Assembly: GCF_008831285.2 (NCBI RefSeq)
Contig: NC_045144.1
Coordinates: forward strand, 17,437,716-17,501,715
Length of the DNA: 64,000 nt
Direction: 5' to 3'
Source of the DNA: Nymphaea colorata
Lineage: Eukaryota > Streptophyta > Magnoliopsida > Nymphaeales > Nymphaeaceae
The notes beneath the pieces were generated by a model. That model ran no database searches. It saw nothing but the letters and a program-made list of their open reading frames with translations, and was not told the DNA's origin. The translations under genes were made by a program, and so were the position numbers. Below are positions 1 to 11,280 of this stretch, in pieces; position 1 is the first letter of the stretch; each line of letters begins with the position of its first letter.

Positions 1-423
1 ACCTAATCAGCTGCAGTCTGACGACTTTCTAGACGTAGTAGGGCTCAGATCAGGGGCAGAAGCCAGGCAGCCTCCCACTCATAACGTTCTTGATGGAAAA
101 AAATGTGAGTGAAAAGACACTACGGAATCGAATTTGGACCATGAATCTGAGTTAAGTAGTTGCTTTTCTCCTACGCTTGTTTCCTTTTATCACTTGTGAG
201 GCGCGTCGAGTTTTTAGGCGAGAGAGATTTCGCTGCAAGTGATCGGCCCGTGACATATTTAGGCATACAAATAAATCAACTACAATTGATGCTTAACGTT
301 GTTGTTTTTCCATTCATGTGAGGAGCTTTCGTTAAGTTGGGGGATTTCTCTTTCCAATAACAAAGTTTTCAAGAGAAATTTCCTTGCCAAGCCACATGAA
401 ACAGGTTGCCGGAAGACCTTGCA

Positions 424-970
424 AGGTGCTACGCAAAGTATTTAATGTTATCAAACAATATTTTCACAACAAAAGGAAAGTTTTTTAAGAAAACATTGTG
501 ACCTATAAGGGAATGATTGGAAGCAGTAATGAAAACAGAAATAATAATGTTATTGTCATCAACAAAGCAGGTTATCGACCTCAAGAAGAAAAAAAAAAAT
601 CGAAACATCCACTAGACTTTCCAATTACATCTTCAGGTTTGAAGGAGCATCAAAATAGAAAGCGTTATGTGAAGTATCTAACAATATTAAATGGGATCAT
701 CCCAATAAAAGAAAGGTTATTATTTTATAAGATAATATTGCGACCTATAAGGGAATGATATCTGTGGACATAAAGATGCCAACAAAAATAATAATAGCAA
801 TACAGATTAAAAATGATAATGATATCTCAAGCTTATTGTAAAGAGAGAGTATAAATATTAAATCTTATGCTATCCATCGTTAAGGACAATTGTAGCCTTT
901 TGTGGTGAAGAAAACACTTTAATCCCCTAGTTTTGGTATTTCTTTAATGTTTTTTTTTTTAACAGCATAT
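424..970 (+). repeat. Dispersed repeat, copy 1
   Basis: This block is clearly related, in the same orientation, to 24385-24596. Shared landmarks in order are the AAAGT-TTTAATGTT block, TTTTCACAACAAAA, TAAGGGAATGATAT, AAGATGCCAA, the TGGTGAA-AAA block and a T-tract followed by AACAGCAT. This copy is longer and repeats the CCTATAAGGGAATGAT segment near 502 and 740. No coding capacity is visible. It looks like an old non-autonomous element, but no ends or target duplications could be fixed. Confidence 0.55.
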
Positions 971-1174
971 GGGCATGGGGCCGGGCCAGCCCAATGCTTG
1001 ACAAAGTCGATGTCCCAAAGTGTTTGGCGGGAGCCCAAGTTAAGGCCTAACCATCAACTTCATGTCCGTCCGATACCCGATTCAATGTCTCAAAAACACA
1101 CATCAATATATCAAATCATGACATACATAAAGTTTTTAAGGGAGCCATCGGCAATACACCAAAAGTTTGTATGT

Positions 1175-1220
1175 TATATATATATATATATATATATATA
1201 AAAAGAGAGAGAGAGAGAGA
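1175..1220. repeat. Compound (TA)n-(GA)n microsatellite
   Basis: About 13 TA units are followed by AAAA and about eight GA units. The same TA-then-GA order on the plus strand recurs at 16815-16921 and 18825-18920. Confidence 0.9.
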
Positions 1221-2099
1221 CTCCCATACCATTTATACCATTTTATTAAGGACGAATGCAAGAGTGGAATTCAATTAAGACTCCCCATACGTACACACTT
1301 GACAATTAGGCCAAAGGATTTAAGAGAATTCCATGAAAAAAAGGAATTTACACGAACGTTTAAACAAAGCAAACAAACATTTTGTGTCACTGGATTACAA
1401 TTTTTGAACTTGTTCTCATCTCTGTTAGAAAAAATATGTTTGCTCGTGGCCAATCCTTTTATCAGTCACTAAGTTTTCTTTACCTTGTTATGCCATGAAA
1501 TGGACCTCCCAACGTGTAAATTCTTGTTGATAAACCTAGAATGGACTATATAAGATGTAAGCATAAAATTGATCAGCATTTCAACTTTGCCTTTTTGCTT
1601 GTATGGGAACTAAGACTACATTAAACGTAGCACCAATTAATTTCTAGATTACTACATGTCTCTGCATCAGCCTCCCATATCATTGTAACCTGTTAAAAAT
1701 TTTCTTGTCATGGCCAAGAACAAGGACCATTGGGCGGTCAAATTGTTATGGCATTTGCTTGCACATCAAACTTCAAAAGGGACATCGACTGGATGCATGT
1801 TTGCCCCAGACCATGAGAACGCACAAATATCCTTCCTTCCTATGCTTTTTCTCCTAGTAGAACTTCATTAATCCTCCACCTACAATATGCTAGCTAGGTC
1901 CCCATTTGCCCCTCCCCACATCTGCTTTTCCATTGTACCTTCCACACTTTCTCTTTTTCTCTAAACAACCTAGTCACTGCTCCTCCTCTACAATTTCTCC
2001 ACTTATTCTAATGCATTCTGACTGCCATTTATCCCCAGAACCCCAAAATTTCTTTAGACAAAGCTTTTCTTGAGTGTTGCTCTTCCCTTCTTTCCCCTC

Positions 2100-2107
2100 T
2101 ATAAAAG
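2100..2107 (+). promoter_or_regulatory. TATA box of DUF761 left copy
   Basis: TATAAAAG lies 138 bases before the ATG at 2238. The other copy has the same box at the same distance from its ATG. The promoter was therefore duplicated with the gene, and the left copy may still be transcribed. Confidence 0.6.
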
Positions 2108-2237
2108 GCCCAGTTACTGCCCTCAACCGTCCTGAAGATAAATTTTCTCATCTTTCCATCCTTTTAATCTTGTTGGGACATCTTTCTCTCAGTTTACTCA
2201 TCCAATTATCCCAAACCCAGAAAACTAACCGAGCAAA

Positions 2238-3036
2238 ATGAAGATCAAAGCTACCAAGCTCTTGAAACAGGTCTGGGCCATAATGGGTGAAGTCTTAAAG
2301 TCCAAAACTAGTGCAGTGAATAGCAATGCATATGCTCTCTGCACCCATTTGAAAGTTGTCAGCTTGCTGAGAAACACGATGTTTCTTCTTGGCACAATCT
2401 CTCATAAGTTCCAAGCTTTTCTTGGTCATGAAAAGAAAAAGACGAGTCAGGTCAGCTTAATCTCTCGCAAGATCCATGCTGTGCTTGGTCATCTGAAAGC
2501 AGAGGTAGGTGACTGTACTAAAGCCATTTTAGTCTCTAATCCCATTTTAGCGGAGATGTAGGTGGAGCAGTACTACTATGACGACTTTGCCGAGAAGGAA
2601 GACGAAGAGGAGGAGGATGACAGTGATGACTACTCTGATCTTACTCACTGCCCCTTCGACTCCAAGGACCTTGAGTTTGATAACCAGAACTGTCTTGTCA
2701 ACACTGTGAAGAATCCACAAATTCCGAAAACTGTTGGCCGCCGCTTGTTAGTGTCTGTGTGTTCTTCTGAGAGAGAGAATATAAGAGATCTGCCGTGAAC
2801 GTAGGAGATTATTGCTCTGAACCACGTAAATCGTTGTCTTCTTCCTTGTTGTTTCTAACCCCCTCTTGAGAGCGTAAGAGAAGAGTTTATTGTGTCTTGT
2901 TCCTAACAAAAACTTCATGATGGAGGATGAGATCGGCCTCATAGCTGAACTTTTCATTACGAGGTTCTATAGCAGATGAGGATGCCGAAGCAGTAGTTCT
3001 TTAAGAGGTACCAGGAGATGCTTAACATGACCGCCT
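2238..3036 (+). pseudogene. DUF761 gene, decayed left copy
   Basis: The reading frame from the ATG at 2238 matches the intact copy at 4603-5289 residue for residue at the N-terminus (MKIKATK, KQVWAIMGE, LKSKT). A TAG at 2559-2561 lies where the intact copy has a Gln codon (AEM-stop-VEQY against AEMQMEQY). After that the acidic linker and SDLTHCPFDS-like block continue in the same frame. A solo LTR (2732-2908) then separates the body from the C-terminal DUF761 motif, which is still recognisable downstream (ELFITRF, then a degraded RYQEML-like tail up to the TAG near 3034). This copy has two ISHK-type repeat units where the intact copy has three. It is almost certainly not translated into a full protein. 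A transcript could still arise, because the TATA box is preserved. Confidence 0.85.
2732..2908 (+). mobile_element. Solo LTR, probably Copia-type
   Basis: The 177 bp segment starts TGTTGG and ends CCTAACA, as LTRs do (TG...CA with short inverted ends). It is flanked on both sides by AAAAC (2727-2731 and 2909-2913), a perfect 5 bp target duplication. The internal GAACCACGTAAATC block near 2819 is typical of the downstream part of plant Copia LTRs. The intact gene copy at 4603-5289 has no insert at the matching position, so the empty site is known. No internal element sequence remains. It is a fossil produced by recombination between the two LTRs of a once larger element, and it inserted after the gene duplication. 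Confidence 0.85.
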
Positions 3037-3323
3037 AGGTGCAGAAGGAGACTCTTACTCTATCAAGAAGCTAAGAAAGCTCTTGTCCCGGTCAGTTCAG
3101 CCAAGCAACCTCATTGAGAACGGTTTGGTTTTTAGAGCTCAAACAAGCCTACGAGATCCTATTTGAGCTCTGGTGGTGGACACTGTGAAAGCAAATACTT
3201 GTTTTCAATCACGAATTGAAATAGTACATGAAGACACAAAATGAAGTTGATGTGAACTTGATGCATATTTGCTTCGTCTCTTATATGGCTACAATAGCTA
3301 TTTCATACTTCATATGGTTCAAT

Positions 3324-4343
3324 ACCCACAAACTTCTGTAACTTACATGGGTGCAGGGCGTGGGTGCGGGACAGGACAACGTTTAAGTGTTATTAAATGG
3401 TTAATTAACTATACAACAGATTATATATATAGATATATATAAGATGTTATATAGTTAATTAACCATTTAATGACACTTATTTATTTATATTTACTTACAA
3501 ACTTTTTGTATTAGTGCTAGTTTTGTTTTAGGGCTATTTGGCAGGTTTTAGAAAGGCATGAGCGGAAAGCTCATGAACTTGCCGACAATTTCTCAAATGT
3601 CGGCCTGATTAATTTCGCTAATACAAGTCTTATATAAGCCAATACTTTAGGAAGGCAGTTTGAATTTTCAATCACAATCAAATGCATGGTGCGGATAGCA
3701 ATAGTGTACATATGTAATTTTATAAAGTCGCTTTGCAGCCACAAAATTAAAATAATAAAGAAAATGACCAATTGCATCCGAGGAAACGATTGAGTACGTT
3801 CCTCTCTCTCTCTCTAACCTTTTTAAAGTTTGTTGATTTATGTGGTCGGTCATATGCCCAAAAGTTGGTATTATAAGTTTCCTTTGAAGGTTGGCAAAGG
3901 GGCTAAGGCGGTGTCATCCTGAGGAAAAAGAAACCTAAAACTCTGTTCCACCACACCAACTCGTCTTTCCAGAAAGCATGAACTTGTTCATTACTGATGT
4001 TTAATCTAGATTTCAAACAGAGACCATCTTTGAAGTTTCCCTGTACTGTCCCCCCTCAATCATTTGCTGTCATATTCTGCTTTTTAAGAATAATGAATTA
4101 AGGAGCAAAGTTATATGTCAACTTTAATTACCTATTGGTTTCGAAAAAGGAAAAACAACCAATGAATCACAAATTACTCCAAATATTCATCTACAAACGA
4201 AGACAGAAAATGAAGAACTTGTTGTATAAAGTCGCCAGATTTCCATAAAAATACTAGTGTTTCAAGCACCAGCAGATGACATATGTATCACTAGTTTATT
4301 GCAGTAATAATCTACAAATAAGCTCAGAAAACAGGAGCTTCCC
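3324..4343. other. Spacer between inverted arms
   Basis: This is AT-rich DNA between the two arms of the DUF761 duplication, without a recognisable gene. It contains a near-palindrome (3384-3479) and otherwise nothing I can identify. Confidence 0.6.
3384..3479. repeat. 96 bp near-perfect palindrome
   Basis: The left half (TAAGTGTTATTAAATGG, then TTAATTAACTATA) is mirrored by the right half, and the pairing continues through TA-rich sequence to the centre. The structure could fold into one long hairpin. Candidates are a tiny MITE or an extruding palindrome. No target duplication was found. Confidence 0.8.
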
Positions 4344-4602
4344 TTGAATCATATCAAGGATGAAATAGCTGTCCTAGCTATATAAGAGACGAAGCCAAAT
4401 ATGCGTCATATTCACATGGACTTCATTCCATATGCGTCTTCATTTTCTATTTCTCCTTGTGGCTGTACAGAAGTATTTGCTTTCAAAGTGTCCATCACCA
4501 GAGCTCAAACAGGACGTTTCAGGCTCGTCTGAGCTCTAAAAACCAATGAGGTCCTTCGGCTGGAGCTTAGCTTCTTGAGAGAGAAAGAGTCTCCTTCTGC
4601 AC

Positions 4603-5289
4603 CTAGGCGCTCTGGTTAAGCATCTCTTGGTACCTCTTAAAGGACTGCTGCTTTTGCATCTGCATCTGCCGGTGGAACCTCTTAATGAAGAGATCAGCTA
4701 CACGGTCGATCTCTTCTTCTAGCACGAAGTTTTCGGAATTGGTGGACTGCTTCACGATGTCGACCACAGATAAGTTCTGGTTATCAAGCTCGAGGTCCTC
4801 GGAGTCGAAGAGGCAGTGAGTAAGATCGGGGTAGTCATCACTTTCATCCTCCTCTTCGTCTTCCTCATCGACCAAGTCGTCGCAGCAGTACTGCTCCATC
4901 TGCATCTCTGCCAAAATGGGATTATAGACTACAATGGCTTTACTACCATCACCTGTCTCTGCCTTCGGATGACCCAGCAGCGCATGGATCTTGTGAGAGA
5001 TTGTGCTGATATGACCAGCCTCTGCTTTGCCATTACCAAACAGAGCGTGGATCTTGTGAGAGATATTTGAGCTAGCATGGCCTGTCTCCGCCTTCTCATG
5101 ACGAAGCAGAGCTTGGAACTTATGAGAAATTGTGCTGAGAAGAAACTTCTTGTTCCTCAGCAGGCTGAGAACTATCAAACGTGTGCGGAGTGCACTTGCT
5201 TTGCTCTTCACTGCACCAGTTTTGGACTTGAGGGCTTCACCCATTATGGCCCAGACCTGTTTCAAGAACTTGGTAGCTTTGATCTTCAT
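4603..5289 (-). CDS. DUF761 domain protein (228 aa), intact copy
   Basis: An intronless gene of 228 codons. The basic N-terminus (about 1-45, KATKFLKQVWAIM and KSK-rich) is followed by three degenerate tandem repeats of the form ISHKxHALxGHxKAExG (about 55-115). Next come a Glu/Asp-rich stretch (about 135-152) and a C-terminal DUF761 motif (about 195-222: ADLFIKRFHRQM, then SFKRYQEML). DUF761 proteins are small plant-specific proteins, some expressed in cotton fibre, without a settled biochemical role. The ATG is supported by the duplicated copy, which keeps the same start, and by a TATA box 137 bases upstream. The three ISHK repeats are unusual for the family. The gene lies tail to tail with its own decayed copy. 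Family assignment is firm; function is unknown. Confidence 0.85.
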   Translation of the reverse strand: MKIKATKFLKQVWAIMGEALKSKTGAVKSKASALRTRLIVLSLLRNKKFLLSTISHKFQALLRHEKAETGHASSNISHKIHALFGNGKAEAGHISTISHKIHALLGHPKAETGDGSKAIVVYNPILAEMQMEQYCCDDLVDEEDEEEDESDDYPDLTHCLFDSEDLELDNQNLSVVDIVKQSTNSENFVLEEEIDRVADLFIKRFHRQMQMQKQQSFKRYQEMLNQSA

Positions 5290-5418
5290 TTTGCTCGGTT
5301 AGTTTTCTGGGTTTGGGAGAATTGGATGAGTAAACTGAGAGAAGGATGTCCCAGCAAGAGAACAATGATGGAAAGATGAGAAAGTTCAGCATGAGGAAGG
5401 AGGAAGCAGCAGCTGGTC

Positions 5419-5426
5419 CTTTTATA
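5419..5426 (-). promoter_or_regulatory. TATA box of DUF761 right copy
   Basis: On the minus strand this reads TATAAAAG, 137 bases upstream of the ATG at 5289, and it is conserved in the duplicated left copy. Confidence 0.65.
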
Positions 5427-5774
5427 GAAGGGAAAGAAGGGAAGCACAGCACTCGAGAAAAGCTCTGTTTAGAGAAAAGATGGGGGCCAGAGGGGTTAAA
5501 GGTTAGCCGGAATGCATTAGAATAAGGGTCGAAATTGTAAAGGAGGAACAGTAACTAGATTTTTTAATGTAGAGACAAAGGGAAAAATGTAGAAGGTACA
5601 GTGAAAAAGATGTGGGGAGAGGGGTAACGTGGGGACCTGCTGGTGACAGATTGTGAGTGGAGGACTAAAGAAGTTCCACTGGGAGAAAAAGCACAGAGAA
5701 GAAGGGATATTTGTGGGTTCGTGGTTTAGGGCAAACAGGCATCCAGTGGGCGTCCCCTGTTAAGTTTGGTGTGT

Positions 5775-8700
5775 TCACAAAGCACACAAAGGAGGCTTAC
5801 TTGCCTGAATAATCGACCGTTGGAAGTGATTTAGATGTGATTGATGCATGAAGTGAAGGTGGTGGTATCACCTAAACGGGGACTGGTTTTATCATTTTAA
5901 TATTCCAAAAGAACAAGCAGGTTTGCAACATGGACTAAATCAAATGGACGGCACTCGAGCTTTCTCCAAATAATTTGCTGTCCCTTTTTCACCAGTTGAA
6001 AGAAAGCAACTGGTTTATATTATTTTAATTTTGCTCTTCTTTTTGCCCTCCAAAAAGCTAGTGTTCATTCAATTTCTTTCTCCGAAATAAGAAGTGGAGA
6101 AATTCTCATTCAACACGTCCAACAATCGGTCACAAGAAGAGGTTACTTCGAAATTCAGTAATCACAGAGCAAGAGACTGAAGATCGTTTTCCTTGTTATT
6201 CGTGAAGCTTTCTGCAATATTCCGCGTCAAAAAGAGAAGTTTGAATTGAAAGTAGGAAAAGAAAAAAATCCTGTGTCCACTGTCCATCAATTTAGCAATC
6301 TGTCCCTTAAACTCGTCCGTTTCTTGAAACATGAAACGTGTAGAAAACAATGAAAACGTAGAGGCCTACATCCCAATTCATTGTCATACTATTACTTCAT
6401 GAGTACCAGCGTTTCCCTCTTCATAAATAAATAACATTATGTTTTCCTTCTTTCTTCTACCAGATGATACGGAGGGGTGCGCTCGAAATACTGAACTCTT
6501 AACCTCCTCAACTCGAAAACCTTAAGCTGACCCCTCAGCCGGAGGCAATCTTATGTTTCGAATTGGTACAAAAGTGATAGAATTATTCTAAACAGAATGC
6601 ACCATTAGAAAAAAAAAAAAAAAAAAACCTGCAGTTTCAGGCTTTTACTTAATTTGTTACTCTATTTCATTGTCGATTACCGTCAAACGTCTATTAAACT
6701 TTTATTTCTATATGCTCCTGTACTATTTGCTACGGCGACGCCTAGCGATTCCAGGCAGTCGGTAGATGCCTGCGAAGATGCCTCTCTCCTTCTTAGCTTT
6801 ACAGAGAAGCGCTTTACAACTGTAAGCAACAGGCACAGGAGTCTGTACTCACGTGTTTGGACTATTTCTGCAGGAAACCCGCTTCCCTTCCCCACTTCCC
6901 ATTTTCCGCCAGCTTTATACAGCATCCTCAATTCTGCAACCTGTGTTACTGTAATATTTTTGGGATATTTATTTCCCTGCAACATCTTTCAGACATCTGT
7001 TTCCCTGCAGCTTCCTCTTTGTGGCCTTTTCTTTTTATTTTCACATAAATCAAGCTACCGCGCCTTGAACACTAGAGCGTGAGGAAAAAACTGAATGTGG
7101 ACTGAAGGGCAGATCTGAAACCAAGAAATGAATAATAGTAAAGGAAAAGGATGTTCAGCTTGCGGTTTCATTCTGCAAAATTTGGCATCTTCACGTGAAC
7201 AAAAAAACTTTGACAGGGTTATTGGGCTTTCACTTTGATGGAAAAGCCACAGCTTGGGCCTCTTGGTAGAAGGAAAAGGAAAAGGGCCAGAGGAGCCCAC
7301 TTACAAAAGCGGTGTTTGTATCTTGTTTAATGGAGGGTTTGGTGAGCCTTTTAGGTTGTCACTTCTCCAATCAAATCGCCATCCTTCTTTGATTGGTATG
7401 GATAGACATTAGCACAGTTCTATTGAATTTATCATTGATTAAAAAATTTGAAGAGGTTTAGATGAACCTTGGGTCCGACCAAACTGGCTGTACTGTAAAG
7501 TTCCTTACTGTGAACGTATACAGAGTGGTACCTTGCTTCTTCCTTCTGATCTAGCCTTTTGACCTTTTTATTAATCGCTGCCATCTGTAAGTTTATATTA
7601 TAGTGAGTTAGTTCATGTGAAGTATTTTTTCTTTTCTTTTTCTTAAGAACACTGATTATATTCTCTAAAGCCACTTTTAAGAACTATGAGCAGTCTGGTC
7701 TTGGGTGTGACCCAATTCTCGAGATGGAACTGGTGCAGGTGCAGGCATTCTTGCAACTGACTGATTTAACCATCTAATGATCAAGAGATAAAGCAAGAGT
7801 CATTGTCCACAATTGAGATGAGAATAGTGATTATTTATATCGAAGATGATTTGCTATTTGTATGTGATTCATAGCCTTTTGAGTATTGATCTGGCAGAGT
7901 TAAGTTCACCACAGTGGGTTCTCATAAGATCAGATTTTTGGGATGGGTCATTAAGTTACAAGTTCATAAACCTTCTTCAACTTGGTGATCTTAAATTCAA
8001 CCGCCTAACTAGGAGAAACTCACAAGTTTAAAGGATGTATTTTTATTTTTGTCTTGAATGCTATAAAGAAAAATCAATGCTGCGTTTCCTTTCATGTATA
8101 GTTTCATTTGGTAGCTTGGAATTCTCCCGTCCTAAGAAAACTAAGTCTAAAACCATGAAAGTTTAACACTTTCTGGCTTCTGCCAACTTTCATGTACGCA
8201 GCTGCAAGACAAAATCTGGACCGCCACATACAATCCAAGAAAAATAAACCACCGGCCAGAGGTTTCTGCTGTGGTTTTTTTCTGCTTACTCTGATACAAG
8301 GCAATCAACCGATCCAATGAGGAGGCTTCTTCAATTACATACAGAAACCATTCAACCAGTACCACAAAAGCCAAAGAAAAGACAGAGAGATACTCTTTTA
8401 TCACATAATTGAGTTCAAACGTGAGATGTGACTGCACCCACAACTATGTGCGATCGGCACTTGGAAACATTTGATCCATGCATTTTGTTGGTACGAAAGA
8501 GAGAGAGAGAGAGAGCCTGGATCTATATAATAGCACTAAATTATGAACATAAAGTAGAACGTACATGAGTGGCTCTAGAAGAGCACTACTAATACACGCG
8601 CACCTAAAAGGGGAAGAAAAAAGAAAAGGAGGAAAGCAAGGGAGGAAAGAAAAAGCGGTGGGGCCTTGTGTTCTAAAATTAAGGTTTTGGCAGAAGTTGC

Positions 8701-9060
8701 AAGACAATGTTTCTTCCTGATCCATGCTAAGAGATGGATTAAGATTAGAGAACTAGAAGATGAAATACTGTGATGTAGATTCGATGGATATTATCTTTTG
8801 CTACAATATAATGTTCAACTACTTTAAACTCTATGAAGAACAACCATGATCAATGGAAAATAAAATTCTAATTTTAAGAAAGTAATGAAACGAAATCTCC
8901 AAAGCAAGTGGTATCAAGGCTAGCAGTAACAGCAAATCCTAACACTGCAATTTAACTTGAGAACAAACGTCTTTCTCTCTTCAAAATTTTCAAAACTATA
9001 TACACAAACACACATACAGAGCCCCGATAAATAGTATGACTATGCGAGAGGATGGGTAAA
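5775..9060. other. Intergenic, no gene recognised
   Basis: The open frames (for example 6654-7082 plus) are low-complexity and show no family motif. A poly(A) run occurs at about 6609-6627 and a short GA repeat at about 8498-8514. I see no RNA gene or element with definable ends. Confidence 0.5.
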
Positions 9061-9332
9061 AAGAATGCAATAAACCATCGCTGTTGCTTTTGTTGGTTGC
9101 TTGCATGCCAAACATCAGCCCACACCAACAAATATTTATATATAGAGGAAAGAACTCCCATGACTGACTTCAGAAGCAGGAATCTTCACAACAATTCCTG
9201 AAAGTTCTTCACAATTATGAATAGTTGTTCACCCTTTTAAACATTTAGGAGAATCACCACATAATTTCACCGATAAGCTCATCTTAAGATCACAAGATTT
9301 ACCAGTCCTTTAGTAGTATTAGGAACGATCAA
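9061..9332 (+). repeat. Inverted repeat 2, left arm
   Basis: This arm is the reverse complement, with substitutions and small indels, of 9861-10118. Shared blocks include CTTTTGTTG, CACACCAAC, CACAACAA, AGTTCTTCA-AAT-ATGAATAGTT, AAGCTCATCTTA, CACAAGATTTACCA and ATCAAG, in order. It has no coding capacity. Confidence 0.75.
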
Positions 9333-9860
9333 GATGATCTAAGTAGGAGGAGTTTGGTAGTTCCTAGGCCGTCCTTTAGACCCCAGAAATAAATAATTCA
9401 GGGTGTAACGGACGTGTAAAATTTTCACCTGCCCGGACGCCATCATGTTTTGCCGGTTCTGTATATTATATGCATTCATTTCTTGAAATTTCGAGGTAGA
9501 AAGTTAAGAAAGAAAAGAAAAGGAAACCCTGTTCTCTGGTGTCAGGGAATCAAAAAGCACCTTAGTCCTGAACTTCCCATTTTCTGGAAGGACAAAGAAT
9601 TTATAAATCTCTACTTTAATAAAGTTGTCCTAATGCATATGGGCCTGACTTGATACAAGAATTGAGTTATTTTATCGCTATCCCGGTTCGAGTTTCAACC
9701 CTAATCTCACCACAAAATATCACAGAAAATATGATCCCCTGCCATTTATTTCAAGGTGCTTTTTCCCTGACATACAGAGGTCAGCCTTTTCTTTTTTCTC
9801 TTTTTTTTACCTTGAAATGTCAGGAAATGAAGACACACATACACATATATATATACACAC
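9333..9860. other. Loop of inverted repeat 2
   Basis: About 528 bp separate the two arms. It includes a patch around 9355-9440 (CCTAGGCCGTCC, GTAACGGACG) and T-rich DNA. No gene is seen. Confidence 0.5.
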
Positions 9861-10118
9861 TTGATCATTTCTAATACCTCTCAGGAAGTGGTAAATCTTG
9901 TGTTCATAAGATGAGTTTATCGTATGATTATATGGTGAGTCTCCCATTTCTTTTTTTTTTAAAACGGTCAAGAACTATTCATGATTATGAAGAACTGTCA
10001 GGCGTTGTTGTGAATTCCTGTTTCTGAACCTGTGTACATAATATTCGTTGGTGTGATATGATGATTTGCATGTAAGCAAGCAACAAAAGCCCGATGTGAT
10101 TAACATTTGGTATTCTAT
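9861..10118 (-). repeat. Inverted repeat 2, right arm
   Basis: Partner of 9061-9332. Together they form a stem of about 260 bp with a loop of about 530 bp. The structure could be a foldback element, two opposed copies of one MITE, or a local inverted duplication. Confidence 0.75.
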
Positions 10119-11280
10119 GAATATGTTTCGAATTTTGGGGGTAGAATCATCAGACAGTAACAATCTCTTGAACGGCCCCTAAATGTATATTTTGTAGGCT
10201 CAAGAGGTTGAGCACTAGCCACTAGAAATTTTTTTTGACGAGGCACTAAATATATAATTAATAAATTTTTAATTGGCCTTGGGGCAGTGAAATGAAAGGA
10301 TCACCAAAATCCAACATGTAGATTCAAAGTTTCAGATTGAGCTCAGGCATACGCCTCACGGAGCGGTCACCTATCTACGACCCTAGCACCAGCCTTAGGG
10401 TTTTATACTGCACCTAGTTGGGTGACAACCTCTCAACCCTGGCGCGGTTTCATTGGGATCCAAATAAAGAAGAAAAAAATGTAGATGCAAATCTATTTGG
10501 CCATTTGGGAAGGAGAATGTGAGATAAAAGATACAATAATATTCCCTATTGCGCATTATTAACAATCTAGAGCACTCCCAAAAGTCTTGTCCCATTCTTA
10601 AACATTAAAGAAAGCTACCCACTCCATATTGTCCCACATAAGTTAGTATTAAACCTAATCCGTTGGTACATTAAAAGGGGCGTTTGAGTATGCTTACTTA
10701 TCCATGAACCGGATATTGCATTCTGACATAATTCAGATTCCACACCACAAGCTCTACTTTTGCTATAATGGGGAGTCAGTCATATATATATATATATATG
10801 TATATATATTGCCGTCGATTAATGGATTTGGGCAGATGTCCATTAAAACTTCACAGTAGATTCAGAATTCACACTTTCTTTCACGAGTTTTATTTGATGA
10901 AGGGTCGCAAACGCAGAAAATTCGTAGGATGTCCGGGTCGGCCTAAAACAGGACTCCTTTAGTCGGATCCGAACCAAATGCGTCTTGGATGTACACCTGA
11001 TATGGATTAGTCGACTGAATCCAAATCCAAATCTGTGGATCAGACCTGATTATATGTAATATTCATATTTTAGGCCATATGGTTTGGATTACTGAATCAA
11101 ACCGTTTACATAATTACATTCATACTTTTATCTTCTTACTTACTCTGACTTTCTCACGCACCTGTCACTCATTAACCGCATAATTTTAACTGCTGAGAAA
11201 TTATCCAAACATATTTTGCAGATTCTTTCCAAAAGCTGACCCTACATCCCCAGACATAACGTCCTAATAATTTGATGGTG

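Larger units (their letters stand above)
1..1759. other. Intergenic, no gene recognised
   Basis: No credible coding region is seen here. The open frames are short, AT-rich and match no family I know. The stretch holds a dispersed repeat (about 424-970), a GC-rich patch with alternating GGGC and GCCC runs near 966-1060, and a TA/GA microsatellite (1175-1220). Confidence 0.6.
1760..3323 (+). repeat. Left arm of large inverted duplication
   Basis: This arm is the reverse complement of 4344-5774 over its whole length, covering promoter, coding region and 3' region of a DUF761 gene. The outer boundary is marked by a CAAACTT block (about 1767 on the left, mirrored near 5766 on the right). The inner boundary follows the shared CTATTTCAT block near 3298. 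The arm is longer than its partner mainly because it carries a solo LTR (2732-2908). The arms are diverged by substitutions and small indels, so the duplication is not recent. Confidence 0.85.
4344..5774 (-). repeat. Right arm of large inverted duplication
   Basis: This is the partner of 1760-3323 in opposite orientation, carrying the intact DUF761 gene with its promoter and 3' region. It lacks the solo LTR found in the left arm and has one extra internal protein repeat. Confidence 0.85.

Noticed and set aside
1175-1472. Frames encoding IYIYIY and RERERE runs, here and at other repeats
   Set aside because: These are translations of TA and GA microsatellites, not genes.
6654-7082. 142-codon plus-strand frame
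   Set aside because: No domain, composition like translated AT/CT-rich DNA, and an equally long frame on the other strand.
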